A DNA stretch of 64,000 nt from Kitasatospora cineracea (GCF_003751605.1 NZ_RJVJ01000001.1:1426001-1490000); one strand, 5' to 3'. Positions 48,981 to 57,829 are shown, counted from the first letter of the stretch. Made by a program: numbers and translations. The notes: generated by a model from the letters alone, not told the origin.

Positions 48981-49976
48981 TCAGGGGGTTTCCACCAGGC
49001 TCGGTTCGAGGAAGACGGAGCCCCGCGGCCGCAGGCCGGTGCGGGCGATCACCCCGGAGGCGTAGTCGCGCTTCACCACGAAGCGGTCGCGCCCGTAGAT
49101 CAGGTAGCGGTCGCGCTGCTCGTCCGGGGTGAAGTTGACGGTGATGACGTTGGCCCCCGCCATCAGTCCGCGGTACTGGCCCTCGCCGGCGATCTTCGAC
49201 AGCGCGCTCACCGCGGGGACCAGCCAGTCGGGTGCCAGCAGGCGGGAGACGGCGATGGCGTTCAGCGCCAGCTCCACGTCCCCGGCCGGGTGGTCCGCCA
49301 GCGGGGTGTCCGGGGCCGGGATGAACGGCGCCACGCTGCACATGTGCACGCCGAGGTCGCGGGCGAAGACCAGGTCCCGCGCCACGTCGGCGACCTGCTG
49401 CCCGGGCAGGCCGATGATCGACCCGGTACCGACCCGGTACCCGAGGTCGAGCAGGTCCTGGAGGCACTTCAGCCGCGAGTCCAGGCTCTCCTGCCGGACC
49501 TCCTCGGCCAGCCGCGGGTCACTGGTCTCGAACTTCAGGATGTAGCTCGTCGCCCCCTGCTCGCGCAGGTACTCGTACTCGCTGCGGCGCTTGTTCCCCA
49601 GGTTCAGCAGGATCTCCACCTCACCGTCGTAGAGGTCGAGGATCCCGGGGAGCGCCTCCCCCACCACCCGCGTGGTCTGCGGTATCTCGCCGCCCTGGAA
49701 GAACATCACGTTGATCCCGCTGGCCTTCACGGAGGCGGCGACGTCGATCAGCTGGGAGGACTCCGTGCGGAAGTCGCTGTTCTTCCTGGTGTTGTCCCGC
49801 CGCATCGGGCAGAAGACGCAGTTCACCCGGCACTGGTTGGTGATCTCCGTGACGCCCCGGACCACCACCTCGTCGCCGAAGACCGCCGACCGGGCCGCCC
49901 TGGCCTGACGGAACAGTTCCTCCCGCTCCGCCCCGCGGAGCAGCAGGAGTTCGGCGACATCCCGTTCGTCAAGCAT
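48981..49976 (-). CDS. Radical SAM enzyme, BioB/HydE/PylB-like
   Basis: 331-residue radical SAM protein. The 4Fe-4S motif is Cys49-x3-Cys53-x2-Cys56 in NQCRVNCVFCPM. The TIM-barrel pattern with RGVTEITNQC before and KFETSDPRLAEEV, GSIIGLPGQQVADVARDL after is that of biotin synthase/HydE/PylB relatives. The C-terminal strand ANVITVNFTPDEQRDRYLIYGRDR resembles a BATS-type cap. Such enzymes form C-S or C-C bonds or rearrange carbon skeletons. Starts 8 nt inside the MFS gene's end (coupled). Not a true biotin synthase: no other biotin genes and it lies in a specialised operon. Confidence 0.85.
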   Translation of the reverse strand: MLDERDVAELLLLRGAEREELFRQARAARSAVFGDEVVVRGVTEITNQCRVNCVFCPMRRDNTRKNSDFRTESSQLIDVAASVKASGINVMFFQGGEIPQTTRVVGEALPGILDLYDGEVEILLNLGNKRRSEYEYLREQGATSYILKFETSDPRLAEEVRQESLDSRLKCLQDLLDLGYRVGTGSIIGLPGQQVADVARDLVFARDLGVHMCSVAPFIPAPDTPLADHPAGDVELALNAIAVSRLLAPDWLVPAVSALSKIAGEGQYRGLMAGANVITVNFTPDEQRDRYLIYGRDRFVVKRDYASGVIARTGLRPRGSVFLEPSLVETP

Positions 49977-51282
49977 TTCCCCACGACCTTTCACCGATTC
50001 GGTTCTGTATCCACCGCACGGGCAGCGCGCCCAGCACGAAGAGCACGGCCAGCACGTACCAGCCCAGCGCCCCACCGCCGTTCACGAACCACCCGAAGAG
50101 CGCCGGGGCCGACAGGCCCGCGATGTCGACGCCCATTCCGAGAATCCCCATGGACTTCCCGTACGACCGCTCCGGGACGAGTTCGTACGACAGGCTCGTC
50201 GAACCGACGGAGTAGAGGACGTCCCCGCCGGCCCGGACCAGCGCGAAGAGCACCAGGGCGCAGAGCGCCGCGGCCGCGCCGAGGTGCCGCGAGAGCTGGG
50301 CCGAGGCCGGGAACATCAGCGCGGCCACCGCGAACAGCAGGGCCGCGGCCCGCACCGACCGGGCCGCCCGCGAGGTGTCCGTGACCCGGCGCGCCGCCGG
50401 CACCTGCAGCAGCACCATCACCACGGTGTTCACCACCAGCACCACCGACACGCCCCACATCGGCACCCGCAGCCGGGCCCCGACCCAGAGCGGGACCGCG
50501 ATCGCCAGCATCGGCTCGGCCAGGCAGAACAGGCAGTTGAGCAGCAGCAGCACCGTCACCCGGCCGTCCCGCAAGGTGCCGGACGGCTGCTCGGCGTCGG
50601 CCGGGACCGGTGCCGGAGCCGGGGCAGCGGCAGGGGCTTCGGGAGCGGCCGCCACCGCCCCGCCACGGGCCCGCCACACCAGGAGACCGGTCACGGACAG
50701 GGCCAGCGCCTCGGCCGTGAACGACGCCCGGAAGGCCGTCCGGGTGCCGACGGCCAGCACGGCGGCACCGAGCGCCAGACCGACCACCATGGCGACGTTG
50801 CTCATGGCGCGCACGGTGGCCCGGAAGCGCACCCGGCGGTCCCGGTCCACCGCCCGGCCGATCAGCGCGCCCAGCACCGCGGAACTGCCGCGCGCGCACA
50901 TCACCAGGACGCTGAGCAGCCCGAGGGCGGCCCACGGCCCCGCCGCGGTCAGGCAGAACGTCGCCCCGGCCATCACGCCCATCAGGACCGCGTAGAGGAC
51001 GAACCCATCGACGCGGTCGCTCAGGGCCCCGATCGCCGGCCCGACCAGCAGCCCGAGCACCCCCGCCACGCTGGCGCCGACGCCGTAGACGGCCGGGCTC
51101 AGGTGCTCCTGCCGGAGCATGTAGACGGCCAGCGCGGAGTACGAGAGGCCGGTGGCCGCGTACAGGGTGGTGAGGGCCACCGCCAGCCGCCGCTCGACCG
51201 GGCTGCGCACCTCCTCGCGCCAGGTCGCCGCGTGCAGGATCCGGACCAGCCGCCGCGGCGGGTCCCCGGTGTCGGTCGCCAC
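49969..51282 (-). CDS. MFS transporter, probable exporter of the island product
   Basis: 437 residues with ~11-12 hydrophobic helices and an MFS A-like motif (GPAIGALSDRVDGFVLYAV) after helix 2. A central Ala/Pro-rich cytoplasmic loop (~205-235, PEAPAAAPAPAPVPADAEQ) splits two six-helix halves. The GTG start overlaps the oxygenase TAG by one base (TAGTG), so it is translationally coupled. Export of the finished product, giving self-protection, is the expected job. Confidence 0.88.
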   Translation of the reverse strand: MATDTGDPPRRLVRILHAATWREEVRSPVERRLAVALTTLYAATGLSYSALAVYMLRQEHLSPAVYGVGASVAGVLGLLVGPAIGALSDRVDGFVLYAVLMGVMAGATFCLTAAGPWAALGLLSVLVMCARGSSAVLGALIGRAVDRDRRVRFRATVRAMSNVAMVVGLALGAAVLAVGTRTAFRASFTAEALALSVTGLLVWRARGGAVAAAPEAPAAAPAPAPVPADAEQPSGTLRDGRVTVLLLLNCLFCLAEPMLAIAVPLWVGARLRVPMWGVSVVLVVNTVVMVLLQVPAARRVTDTSRAARSVRAAALLFAVAALMFPASAQLSRHLGAAAALCALVLFALVRAGGDVLYSVGSTSLSYELVPERSYGKSMGILGMGVDIAGLSAPALFGWFVNGGGALGWYVLAVLFVLGALPVRWIQNRIGERSWGNA

Positions 51283-51977
51283 TACTCGGAGGCCCCCTTC
51301 AGCGCACCGACGAGTTCCCGGAACCGGTCCCGGGCGTCCGCGCCCGCCCCGTCCGGGCGCTTCATGGCGAAGCCGGTGAGGCTGCACCGGACCAGCGCCG
51401 CGGTGGGGTCCACCCGGTTGATCCGGTGCGGGGTCCCGGCCCTGAGCAGCACCAGCCGGTTGGGCCGGGGCACGATCGCCACCGGGCTGGACCCCGACTC
51501 CCGCACCTGGAGCTCCACCGTGCCGGTGTCGGCCTCCTCCTCGTCCAGGACCATCAGTTCGCCGCCCCAGGAGGCACGCCACTCCTCGTGCAGGAACAGC
51601 ACGTAGGAGCCCCGGCGGCCGCCGCCCGCGTCGCCGTGCCAGGCGAGCCCGGACCCGACCGGGTAGTTCCAGAAGGTGAAGCCGACCCGGTCCCAGTCCT
51701 CGCCCGGCCGGCCGAACAGCTCCGGCTCGGCGGCGACGGCGGACCTGACCAGGCCGTAGGCCGCCGGGTCCCCCGCGGCACCGAGGTCGGCCGCGGCGCC
51801 GCGGACCACGGTGCCCCGCGAGCGCAGGGCACCGTCCTGCCCGGTGAGCAGGGGGCTCTCGGCGGCCGAGAAGGCGCTGGCGGCCATCGTGCGGCGGACC
51901 TCCTCCAGCGCCGCGCCGTCGAGGAAGTCGTCGAGGACGGCGAAGCGCCGTCCCCGCAGGGTGGCCCGCACGGTCAC
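51282..51977 (-). CDS. 2-oxoglutarate/Fe(II) oxygenase A (tandem paralogue)
   Basis: 231 residues of the prolyl-4-hydroxylase-like 2OG-Fe(II) superfamily. Metal ligands are His114-x-Asp116 (LAWHGDAGGG) and His184 (GTPHRINRV); the 2OG-binding Arg follows in VRCSLTGF. Shared block with its neighbour: FLHEEWRASWGGELM. The likely reaction is hydroxylation (or desaturation/epimerisation) of an unactivated carbon in a peptide or carrier-bound substrate. The GTG start overlaps the paralogue's stop (GTGA). A recent tandem duplication is the simplest origin. Confidence 0.85.
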   Translation of the reverse strand: MTVRATLRGRRFAVLDDFLDGAALEEVRRTMAASAFSAAESPLLTGQDGALRSRGTVVRGAAADLGAAGDPAAYGLVRSAVAAEPELFGRPGEDWDRVGFTFWNYPVGSGLAWHGDAGGGRRGSYVLFLHEEWRASWGGELMVLDEEEADTGTVELQVRESGSSPVAIVPRPNRLVLLRAGTPHRINRVDPTAALVRCSLTGFAMKRPDGAGADARDRFRELVGALKGASE

Positions 51978-52690
51978 TGCCCCTCCCTGGCGGAGCGGTC
52001 CACCAGCCGCAGCAGCGCGTCGCGGGCCTGCGCGCCCGACTCCGCGGTCTGCTTGGAGATGAAGCCGGTGAGGGTGCGGCGGGGGGCGGCCGCGGTGGGG
52101 TCCACCCGGTTGATCTGGTGCACCGTCCCGGCCTTCACCAGCACCAGCCGGTTGGGCCGGGGCACGATCGCCACCGGGCTGGACGCCGACTCCCGCACCT
52201 GGAGCTCCATCTGGGCGAGGAAGTCCCCGTCCCGGACGGAGGTCACGGGCTCCTCGTCCAGGATCATCAACTCGCCGCCCCAGGAGGCGCGCCACTCCTC
52301 GTGCAGGAAGACGATGAACTCCCCGGTGCGGCCGCCGCCGGCGTCGTTGTGCCAGCTCAGCCGGCTCCCCGCCGGGTAGCGCCAGAAGGTGAACCCGGCC
52401 CGGTCCCAGTCCTGTCCGGCGGTGCCGAAGATGCCGGGCTCCGCCACCACCTGCTGGAGGATCCGCTCGAACGCCCTGGACCGGCCCGGCGCGCCGTCCT
52501 CGCCCTGTCCGCCGCCCTTGACGTACGTCCCCCGCGACCTGAACGCCTTCCCGTCCGTCTCGGGGTAGAGGACGCTGTCCACCTCCGAGAAGGTCGAGCG
52601 CTCCATGAGCCGCCGTAGTTCCGCCAGGGTCGCGGCGTCCAGGAAGTCGTCGACGACGACGAACCGTCCGCCTCGCTGCGTGACCTGCAT
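51974..52690 (-). CDS. 2-oxoglutarate/Fe(II) oxygenase B (tandem paralogue)
   Basis: 238 residues. Ligands His114-x-Asp116 (LSWHNDAGGG) and His191 (GTVHQINRV) are at the same N-terminal positions as in the neighbour. It keeps FLHEEWRASWGGELM but has an extra ~7-residue insert (VTSVRDGDFLAQM) before the distal His. Probably a second, sequential oxidation on the same product. ATG start with strong GGAGGAGGA. First gene after a 75-bp gap following the ACP gene, so a second promoter or processing point may exist there. Confidence 0.85.
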   Translation of the reverse strand: MQVTQRGGRFVVVDDFLDAATLAELRRLMERSTFSEVDSVLYPETDGKAFRSRGTYVKGGGQGEDGAPGRSRAFERILQQVVAEPGIFGTAGQDWDRAGFTFWRYPAGSRLSWHNDAGGGRTGEFIVFLHEEWRASWGGELMILDEEPVTSVRDGDFLAQMELQVRESASSPVAIVPRPNRLVLVKAGTVHQINRVDPTAAAPRRTLTGFISKQTAESGAQARDALLRLVDRSAREGQ

Positions 52691-52765
52691 GGTGGTGGGT
52701 CCTCCTCCGTAGTCGTTCCACCGGAATGCGCGCGGCCGGGGCCGCGCGCGGGCTGTTCGGCCGGC

Positions 52766-53062
52766 CTAGCGGGCCGGCGCCCCGGGTTCCGCGACGGCGG
52801 CGAGGGCCCGGGCCCATCCCGCCACCGTGCGGGAGCCCTGGTCGACCAGGGCGGACTGCGGCAGTTCGAGCCCGGTCTCGTTCCCGATCCGGACGGCCAG
52901 CCGCATCCAGTCCAGGGAGCCCAGACCGAGTTCGGTCAGGTCCCGGTTGCGGGTGCGTTCGTCGCCCAGGATCTCCGCGGGGGAGAGGGCGGGGCCGCCG
53001 AGCTCGTCCAGCATCGCGGCGAGCTGCTCGGCGACCAGCGCGCCGAAGTCGTCACTTCGCAC
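52766..53062 (-). CDS. Stand-alone acyl/peptidyl carrier protein
   Basis: 98-residue four-helix carrier. The phosphopantetheine site is Ser49 in LGLGSLDWMRL, with the usual DLTELGLGSLD context. It carries an acyl or aminoacyl group as a thioester after modification by a phosphopantetheinyl transferase encoded elsewhere. It overlaps the adenylating enzyme by 11 nt, pointing to a dedicated loading pair. The C-terminus is Ala/Pro-rich and probably disordered. Confidence 0.9.
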   Translation of the reverse strand: MRSDDFGALVAEQLAAMLDELGGPALSPAEILGDERTRNRDLTELGLGSLDWMRLAVRIGNETGLELPQSALVDQGSRTVAGWARALAAVAEPGAPAR

Positions 53063-54362
53063 GGTGTTCCTCCTGTCGGACCAGGGCGATCAGCGCGTCC
53101 CGGTCGAGCTTTCCGACGACGTTGCGCGGGACGGACGGGCACAGCAGGACCCGCGGGCGCGGCACGCCCGCGGGCAGGGCGGACAGCCGGTCCTCCACCG
53201 CGGCGGCGGGCACGGCGGCCGAGGTCTCGACGACCGCGTGGAGGTCCTCGATCCCGGGGGTCCGCTCGCGGCCCAGCACCAGCAGGTGCACCTCGGTGAC
53301 CCCGGGGAGCGCGCCCAGCCCCCGGGTGACCTCGTCCGGATCCACCCAGCGGCCGTTCACCCGCAGTGCCGAACCGAGCCGGCGGACGTGGTGGAAGATT
53401 CCGTCCGCGTCGCGCTCGACGAGGTCCCCGGTGCGCCACAGGCGGGTCGGCTCGCTGCCCAGCAGCCCCTCGACCGGGACCCGGGTGGCGAGGACCAGCT
53501 CGCCGCGCTCCCCGGCCGGCGGCGAGCTGACCGTGATGCCGTCGATCGGCCGCCCGATGCCCCGCGGCCCCAGGAACACGCCGCCCGTCTCGGTGGAGCC
53601 GTAGCCGCGTTCCAGCGGGCGGCCGAAGCGCCCGCGGAAGGCGGCGTCCAGTGCGTCGGGCACCGGGCCGGCTCCCGCCAGGGCGGCGCGCACCCGCCCC
53701 TCGCCGGTGCGCCGGGTGTCCACCAGGAGCCGGGCGATGCCCGCCGTGAGCGCCACCACGGCGACCGTCCCGGTGTCCAGCAGGCCGGCCAGGGCCATCG
53801 GCCGGGTGGGCGGCGTGGTGTCGAGGTCGCAGCCGGCCAGCAGGGCGCTCATGGCCACGCCCCAGCCGTAGGAGTGGGTGAGCGGGACCGGCACCGCGAC
53901 CAGGTCGGCCGCGGTCAGCCCCAGGTACCCCTGGTAGCCGGCGGCCTCGACCAGGACGCCGGCCACCCCCCGGCGGGCCGGCTTGGGGGTGCCGGTGCTG
54001 CCCGAGGTCGGCATCAGCACGGCCGTCCGCTCCAGGCCCGGAGCGGTCCGGGCCCCGGTGGCCGGGACGGCTTCCAGCCCGTGCCGCAGCCGGCAGGTCC
54101 CCCGCAGGCCGGCGGGCAGGTTCCGGTCGTTCGGCGCCACCAGCGGGACGGCGTCGAGCTGCCAGGCCGCCACGGTGGCGGCCACCAGGGCGCCGGGCTC
54201 CAGGTCGGTCAGCAGCACCACGTCGCCGGGCCGGACCCCGGCGCCGTCGAGGGCCGCGCGGGCCCGGTCGACGAGGCCGTCCGCCCCGCCGACCGGACGG
54301 CCGTCGACCCGCGAGCCGGCGGAGAGCACGAGTGCGGCCAGGGCGCCGCGGTCGTCCGTCAC
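53052..54362 (-). CDS. Stand-alone adenylate-forming acyl-CoA/ACP ligase
   Basis: 436-residue ANL enzyme, short for the family. The P-loop MPTSGSTGTPKPARRG (A3), YGSTETGG (A5), LWRTGDL (A7) and the terminal catalytic lysine NVVGKLDRDAL (A10) are all present, so both half-reactions should work: ATP activation of a carboxylate, then transfer to the ACP encoded next. Specificity-pocket residues cannot be assigned reliably by eye. GTG start overlaps the hydrolase stop (GTGA). Confidence 0.88.
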   Translation of the reverse strand: MTDDRGALAALVLSAGSRVDGRPVGGADGLVDRARAALDGAGVRPGDVVLLTDLEPGALVAATVAAWQLDAVPLVAPNDRNLPAGLRGTCRLRHGLEAVPATGARTAPGLERTAVLMPTSGSTGTPKPARRGVAGVLVEAAGYQGYLGLTAADLVAVPVPLTHSYGWGVAMSALLAGCDLDTTPPTRPMALAGLLDTGTVAVVALTAGIARLLVDTRRTGEGRVRAALAGAGPVPDALDAAFRGRFGRPLERGYGSTETGGVFLGPRGIGRPIDGITVSSPPAGERGELVLATRVPVEGLLGSEPTRLWRTGDLVERDADGIFHHVRRLGSALRVNGRWVDPDEVTRGLGALPGVTEVHLLVLGRERTPGIEDLHAVVETSAAVPAAAVEDRLSALPAGVPRPRVLLCPSVPRNVVGKLDRDALIALVRQEEHRAK

Positions 54363-55594
54363 GATTCCTCCCGGTCGTCGGGCACCGGCAGCACGACGAC
54401 CTGTTCGTCGAGCAGGGCGGGGTCGGCCGTCTCCCGGTAGGAGTGCAGCAACCGGTCCGGGTCCGGGCGGAACGCGACCGCGTGCCGGACGCCGTTGACC
54501 GCCACGTCGAGTCGACCGGGTGCGAAGAGGTCGCCGCGCAGGTGCAGCCGCACCTCCCGGGCGCCGGTGACCGCGACGTCGATCGCGGTCGCGGACCGGC
54601 GCTCGGCCCGGACCTCCGCCACGGCCTGCGGGGCGATCCGGTCGACCGCGATCCAGTGGGCCCGGCCGTGGGAGCCGTCCAGCGCCCGGTGGCGGACGGC
54701 GGCCGGGACGCGGCCGCGCCGCCGGGCGGAGAGCCAGTCGGCCAGCTCGCTGCGGAGCGGGGCGTTCCGGCCGGTCAGGTCGAGCGACTCCAGGGTGTGG
54801 CCGCCGCCCCGGATCTCGGCGTGCCGAAGTTCCGGGTGCCCGAGGCCGCGCAGGGCGGCGACGGACTCGCGGTCGAACCGGGGCGCGATCTGCCGGTCGG
54901 CGTCGCCGTGCAGGACGAACACCGGCAGCGGCAGCAGGTTCGGGAGCAGCGCCCGCTTCCTGCGGTCGGTGCCGAACAGCTCCCACATCGACAGCGCCCC
55001 GTTGACCGGCACGGCGGCGCAGAAGCGGTCCCCGAAGCGCATGGCGAGGTTCCAGGTGGCCAGCGCGCCCATCGAGTGCCCCGCGATCAGGCACCGGTCG
55101 GGGTCGGCGTCCAGTTCGGTCCGCGCCCAGCGCAGCGCGGCGAGCGGGAAGTCGGCGCCGCTCAGGTTCCAGCACGGCGCGTCGAACGCGTTGCCGAACA
55201 GCCCGGCCAGGTCGAGGCGGTTGGACCGCTCGTGCACGGGCTGGGCGGTGGGGCAGAGCACGGAGACGTCCAGCCGTTCGGCGAGGTCGCGGAACCGGCT
55301 CAGCATCCGCGGTCCGCTGCCGCCGACCCCGTGCAGGAGGACCAGCGCGCCGGTCCGGCCGCCGACCGCCCCCGCCGGGGTGTGGACCGCCATCTCGGTG
55401 GTCCGGCCGTTCTCGTCGCGCAGCAGCACCTCGCGGGTCCCGGGCACCGGGCCCGGACCGGGTGCCCGCCCGGTCAGCAGGCGGCGCAGCGCCGCCGCGT
55501 CGAACCCGGTGCGCGCCAGCAGGTCCAGCGCCCCGGCCGGGTCGTCCGCACGGCAGAGCCGGCGGACCTCGTACGGGTCCGGGTCGGTCAGCAC
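54359..55594 (-). CDS. Alpha/beta-hydrolase (serine esterase/peptidase-like) with a C-terminal beta domain
   Basis: 411 residues. Oxyanion LLHGVGGSG, nucleophile Ser174 in AGHSMGALATWN, acid Asp231 or Asp233 in VLHGDADRQI, and His266 in GGGHTLESL form a complete triad within ~85-285. The last ~110 residues (AHWIAVDRIAPQAVAEV... and VRLHLRGDLFAPG) are beta-rich, as in poly-esterase/prolyl-oligopeptidase-like enzymes. It could release acyl groups from the ACP, act as leader peptidase, or hydrolyse an intermediate. GTG start overlaps the GNAT gene by 7 nt. Confidence 0.82.
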   Translation of the reverse strand: MLTDPDPYEVRRLCRADDPAGALDLLARTGFDAAALRRLLTGRAPGPGPVPGTREVLLRDENGRTTEMAVHTPAGAVGGRTGALVLLHGVGGSGPRMLSRFRDLAERLDVSVLCPTAQPVHERSNRLDLAGLFGNAFDAPCWNLSGADFPLAALRWARTELDADPDRCLIAGHSMGALATWNLAMRFGDRFCAAVPVNGALSMWELFGTDRRKRALLPNLLPLPVFVLHGDADRQIAPRFDRESVAALRGLGHPELRHAEIRGGGHTLESLDLTGRNAPLRSELADWLSARRRGRVPAAVRHRALDGSHGRAHWIAVDRIAPQAVAEVRAERRSATAIDVAVTGAREVRLHLRGDLFAPGRLDVAVNGVRHAVAFRPDPDRLLHSYRETADPALLDEQVVVLPVPDDREES

Positions 55595-56400
55595 GGCGGG
55601 CTCCCGGGCTCCCGCTGCGCGAAGGACAGCGCCCCGAGGCAGACCGGCACCCGGTTGCGGCGCTCCGCCCTGCCGTGCATGAGCTGCAGGACACCGATGA
55701 TGTCGGACGCCCGCACCGGGAACTCCAGCGTGTCGGCCCCGTGGGCCGCGGCGAGCGGCCCGAAGGCGGCGAGCAGCGCGGCGAGCCCGTCCCGGTCCGC
55801 CCCGAAGCCGGCGCTCGCCACCAGTCGGCGCCCGTCCAGCACCCAGTGGACGCGCAGCGGTCCGTCCGCGGGCGCTCCGAACAGGTCGACGGCCGCCGAC
55901 CGGTCGGCGGCGCACTCCCGGGGCAGCTCGAGTTCACCGCGGAGCGGCGGCGGGGCGGCGGCGCCCGCGGTCGGCGCGGGGCCGCCGGAGGGGGCCAGCG
56001 GGAGGGCGAAGCGGTGCACCATCGGCGCCTGCCGGCGCAGCCCCAGGAGTTCGGCGATCGCCGATTCGGGCATCCCGGGTTCGAACCAGGCGGCGACGCC
56101 GGGCAGGCCCTCCGCCCGGGCGGCGTCCCGCAGCGCGAACGCCAGCTGCACCGCGGCTCCCGAGCCGCGCACGTCCTCGCGGACGTAGACGCCCTTCAGG
56201 AAGAGGTACGGCCCCCACCGCAGGCTCCGGTGGACGGCGCACAGCCGGCCGGCGGGGTCGTCCAGCCCGGCCCAGCGGAAGTCCCCGTCGGCGGCCAGTT
56301 CCCGGCGCAGCAGTTCCGGGGTCAGTCCGAACCCGCCGGTGAGCGCGTGCACGGCCGGGGCGTCCGCGGCCACCAGCCGTCGCGGCCGGACGTCACTCAC
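55588..56400 (-). CDS. GNAT-family acyltransferase-like protein
   Basis: 270 residues. The N-terminal half (~1-140) is a GNAT fold with motif A V-x-V-REDVRGSGAAVQL (acyl-CoA/ACP pyrophosphate loop) and AAWFEPGMPESA. The C-terminal half (~150-270) is a second, weaker alpha/beta unit. With an ACP and ligase in the operon, transfer of an activated acyl group onto an amine of the product is a reasonable inference. GTG start overlaps the upstream radical SAM gene by 8 nt. Confidence 0.7.
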   Translation of the reverse strand: MSDVRPRRLVAADAPAVHALTGGFGLTPELLRRELAADGDFRWAGLDDPAGRLCAVHRSLRWGPYLFLKGVYVREDVRGSGAAVQLAFALRDAARAEGLPGVAAWFEPGMPESAIAELLGLRRQAPMVHRFALPLAPSGGPAPTAGAAAPPPLRGELELPRECAADRSAAVDLFGAPADGPLRVHWVLDGRRLVASAGFGADRDGLAALLAAFGPLAAAHGADTLEFPVRASDIIGVLQLMHGRAERRNRVPVCLGALSFAQREPGSPPC

Positions 56401-57802
56401 CCGCACAGCGCCCCGCCCCTCCGCCCCGGACCTCGGCGACCGGCAGCAGGCGCCGCCGCAGTGCGACGTACTCCCGGCCCTCGCCGGAGGGCGCACCGGC
56501 GGGGGCGCCGACCGCGACCTTCTGCATCTTCCGGCTGGAGTTGCGGCCGGCGATCAGGTTGAGCATCGGGCGGGTCGCCAGGAAGCGGCTGTCGAGGTCG
56601 CCGATGATCCACGAGAACAGGTCCGGGTCCAGCGGGTGGAACGTCGGGTCGAGGATCTCGGACTTCTCCAGGCCGAGCTGCCGGGCCAGCGCGGTCTCCG
56701 GCAGGACCCGGTACCCGACGTTCAGGATCAGCTCCCCGGCCGCCAGGTTCTCGTTGATGTACCGCGCCGTGGTGCGGACGCTCTCCCGGTCCTCCCCCGG
56801 TCCGCCGAACACCACGCTGACCGTGAACCTGAGGTCGTGGCGCCGGCAGCGGTCGATGAACCTGGTCACGTGCCGGGTGTCGAAGCTCTTGCCCAGCAGC
56901 CGCATCACGGGGTCGTCCAGGCTGTCCGGCGAGATCATCACCGGCCCGACATTGCTGGCGGCCAGGAGTTCGGCGAACTCGTCGTCGAAGGGCTTCGGGG
57001 TGAAGTACGCCGTCCAGGTCAGCCCCGGCAGGTCGGCGGCGGTCACGGCGCGCACCACCTGCTTGGCGTAGGACAGCTCGCTGTTGAAGATGCCGTCGGT
57101 GAAGAACACGTCGCGGATCCCGCTCGCGTAGGCGGTGCGCAGCTCCTCGACGATGGCCTCGGTCGGCTTCAGGTCCCCCGCGTTCTCGCCGCTGATGTAG
57201 GCGTACGGGCAGTAGACGCAGCCCTGGTAGCAGGTCTTCCGCTTGGTCTCCACGCCGATGGACCCGCCCCGGGAGGCGTAGGCCGCCAGCAGGGACGCCG
57301 GGTGGTCCAGGACGTTGGCCGTGAATCCCGGGTAGCGGTCGCCCGGGAGGTTCTGCCCCAGCCCCCGGTACCGCTCGGGATCGGCCACGACGTCGATCAT
57401 CGGCTGCTCGCCCGGACCGACCACGCCCACGTCGAAGCCGAGCCGCTCGATGAGTTCCTGGCCGAACAGGCTGTAGCCGGGCCCGCCGCCCACCAGGAGC
57501 GGCCGGCGGTCCCCCAGGGCCGCGCGGACGCGGTCCATGAAGGCCTCGTAGTGCGGCACGTGGCTGTCGCAGTTCAGGTCGACCGGGTCGATGTTCCTGA
57601 TCGTGAACCCGATCACGTCCCACGGCTCGGCGATCCAGGACAGGTCGGTGAAGGCGCCCGGGTCCTCGACGAAGTCGACCAGGCGGGTCCGGTGGTTCTC
57701 CCGGTCCAGTGCGTCCTGGATGCACCGGAGGCCGATCGGGAAAATCGGCTCGTTTCCGGGCATGGGAATACTGGCGAGATTCACGAGCAGAACGGCGGTC
57801 AT
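56393..57802 (-). CDS. Cobalamin-binding-type radical SAM enzyme
   Basis: 469 residues. The N-terminal ~1-160 is a B12-binding-like Rossmann domain (GFTIRNIDPVDLNC, LLVGGGPGYSLFGQEL, GVVGPGEQPMIDV) and the centre a radical SAM barrel with Cys191-x3-Cys195-x2-Cys198 (KTCYQGCVYCPYAY), followed by FTDGIFNSEL and VVFGGPGEDRESV. B12-dependent radical SAM enzymes typically methylate unreactive sp3 carbons or P, or do other radical rearrangements. ATG start with AAGGAA. It is the first enzyme after the precursor gene, with two hairpins between. Confidence 0.88.
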   Translation of the reverse strand: MTAVLLVNLASIPMPGNEPIFPIGLRCIQDALDRENHRTRLVDFVEDPGAFTDLSWIAEPWDVIGFTIRNIDPVDLNCDSHVPHYEAFMDRVRAALGDRRPLLVGGGPGYSLFGQELIERLGFDVGVVGPGEQPMIDVVADPERYRGLGQNLPGDRYPGFTANVLDHPASLLAAYASRGGSIGVETKRKTCYQGCVYCPYAYISGENAGDLKPTEAIVEELRTAYASGIRDVFFTDGIFNSELSYAKQVVRAVTAADLPGLTWTAYFTPKPFDDEFAELLAASNVGPVMISPDSLDDPVMRLLGKSFDTRHVTRFIDRCRRHDLRFTVSVVFGGPGEDRESVRTTARYINENLAAGELILNVGYRVLPETALARQLGLEKSEILDPTFHPLDPDLFSWIIGDLDSRFLATRPMLNLIAGRNSSRKMQKVAVGAPAGAPSGEGREYVALRRRLLPVAEVRGGGAGRCAGE

Positions 57803-57829
57803 GGCATTCCTTCACGGGAACACTGGTCA

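Noticed and set aside
48981..49976. Biotin synthase (bioB)
   Set aside because: The barrel is BioB-like, but no biotin genes accompany it and it is translationally coupled to the exporter of the island.
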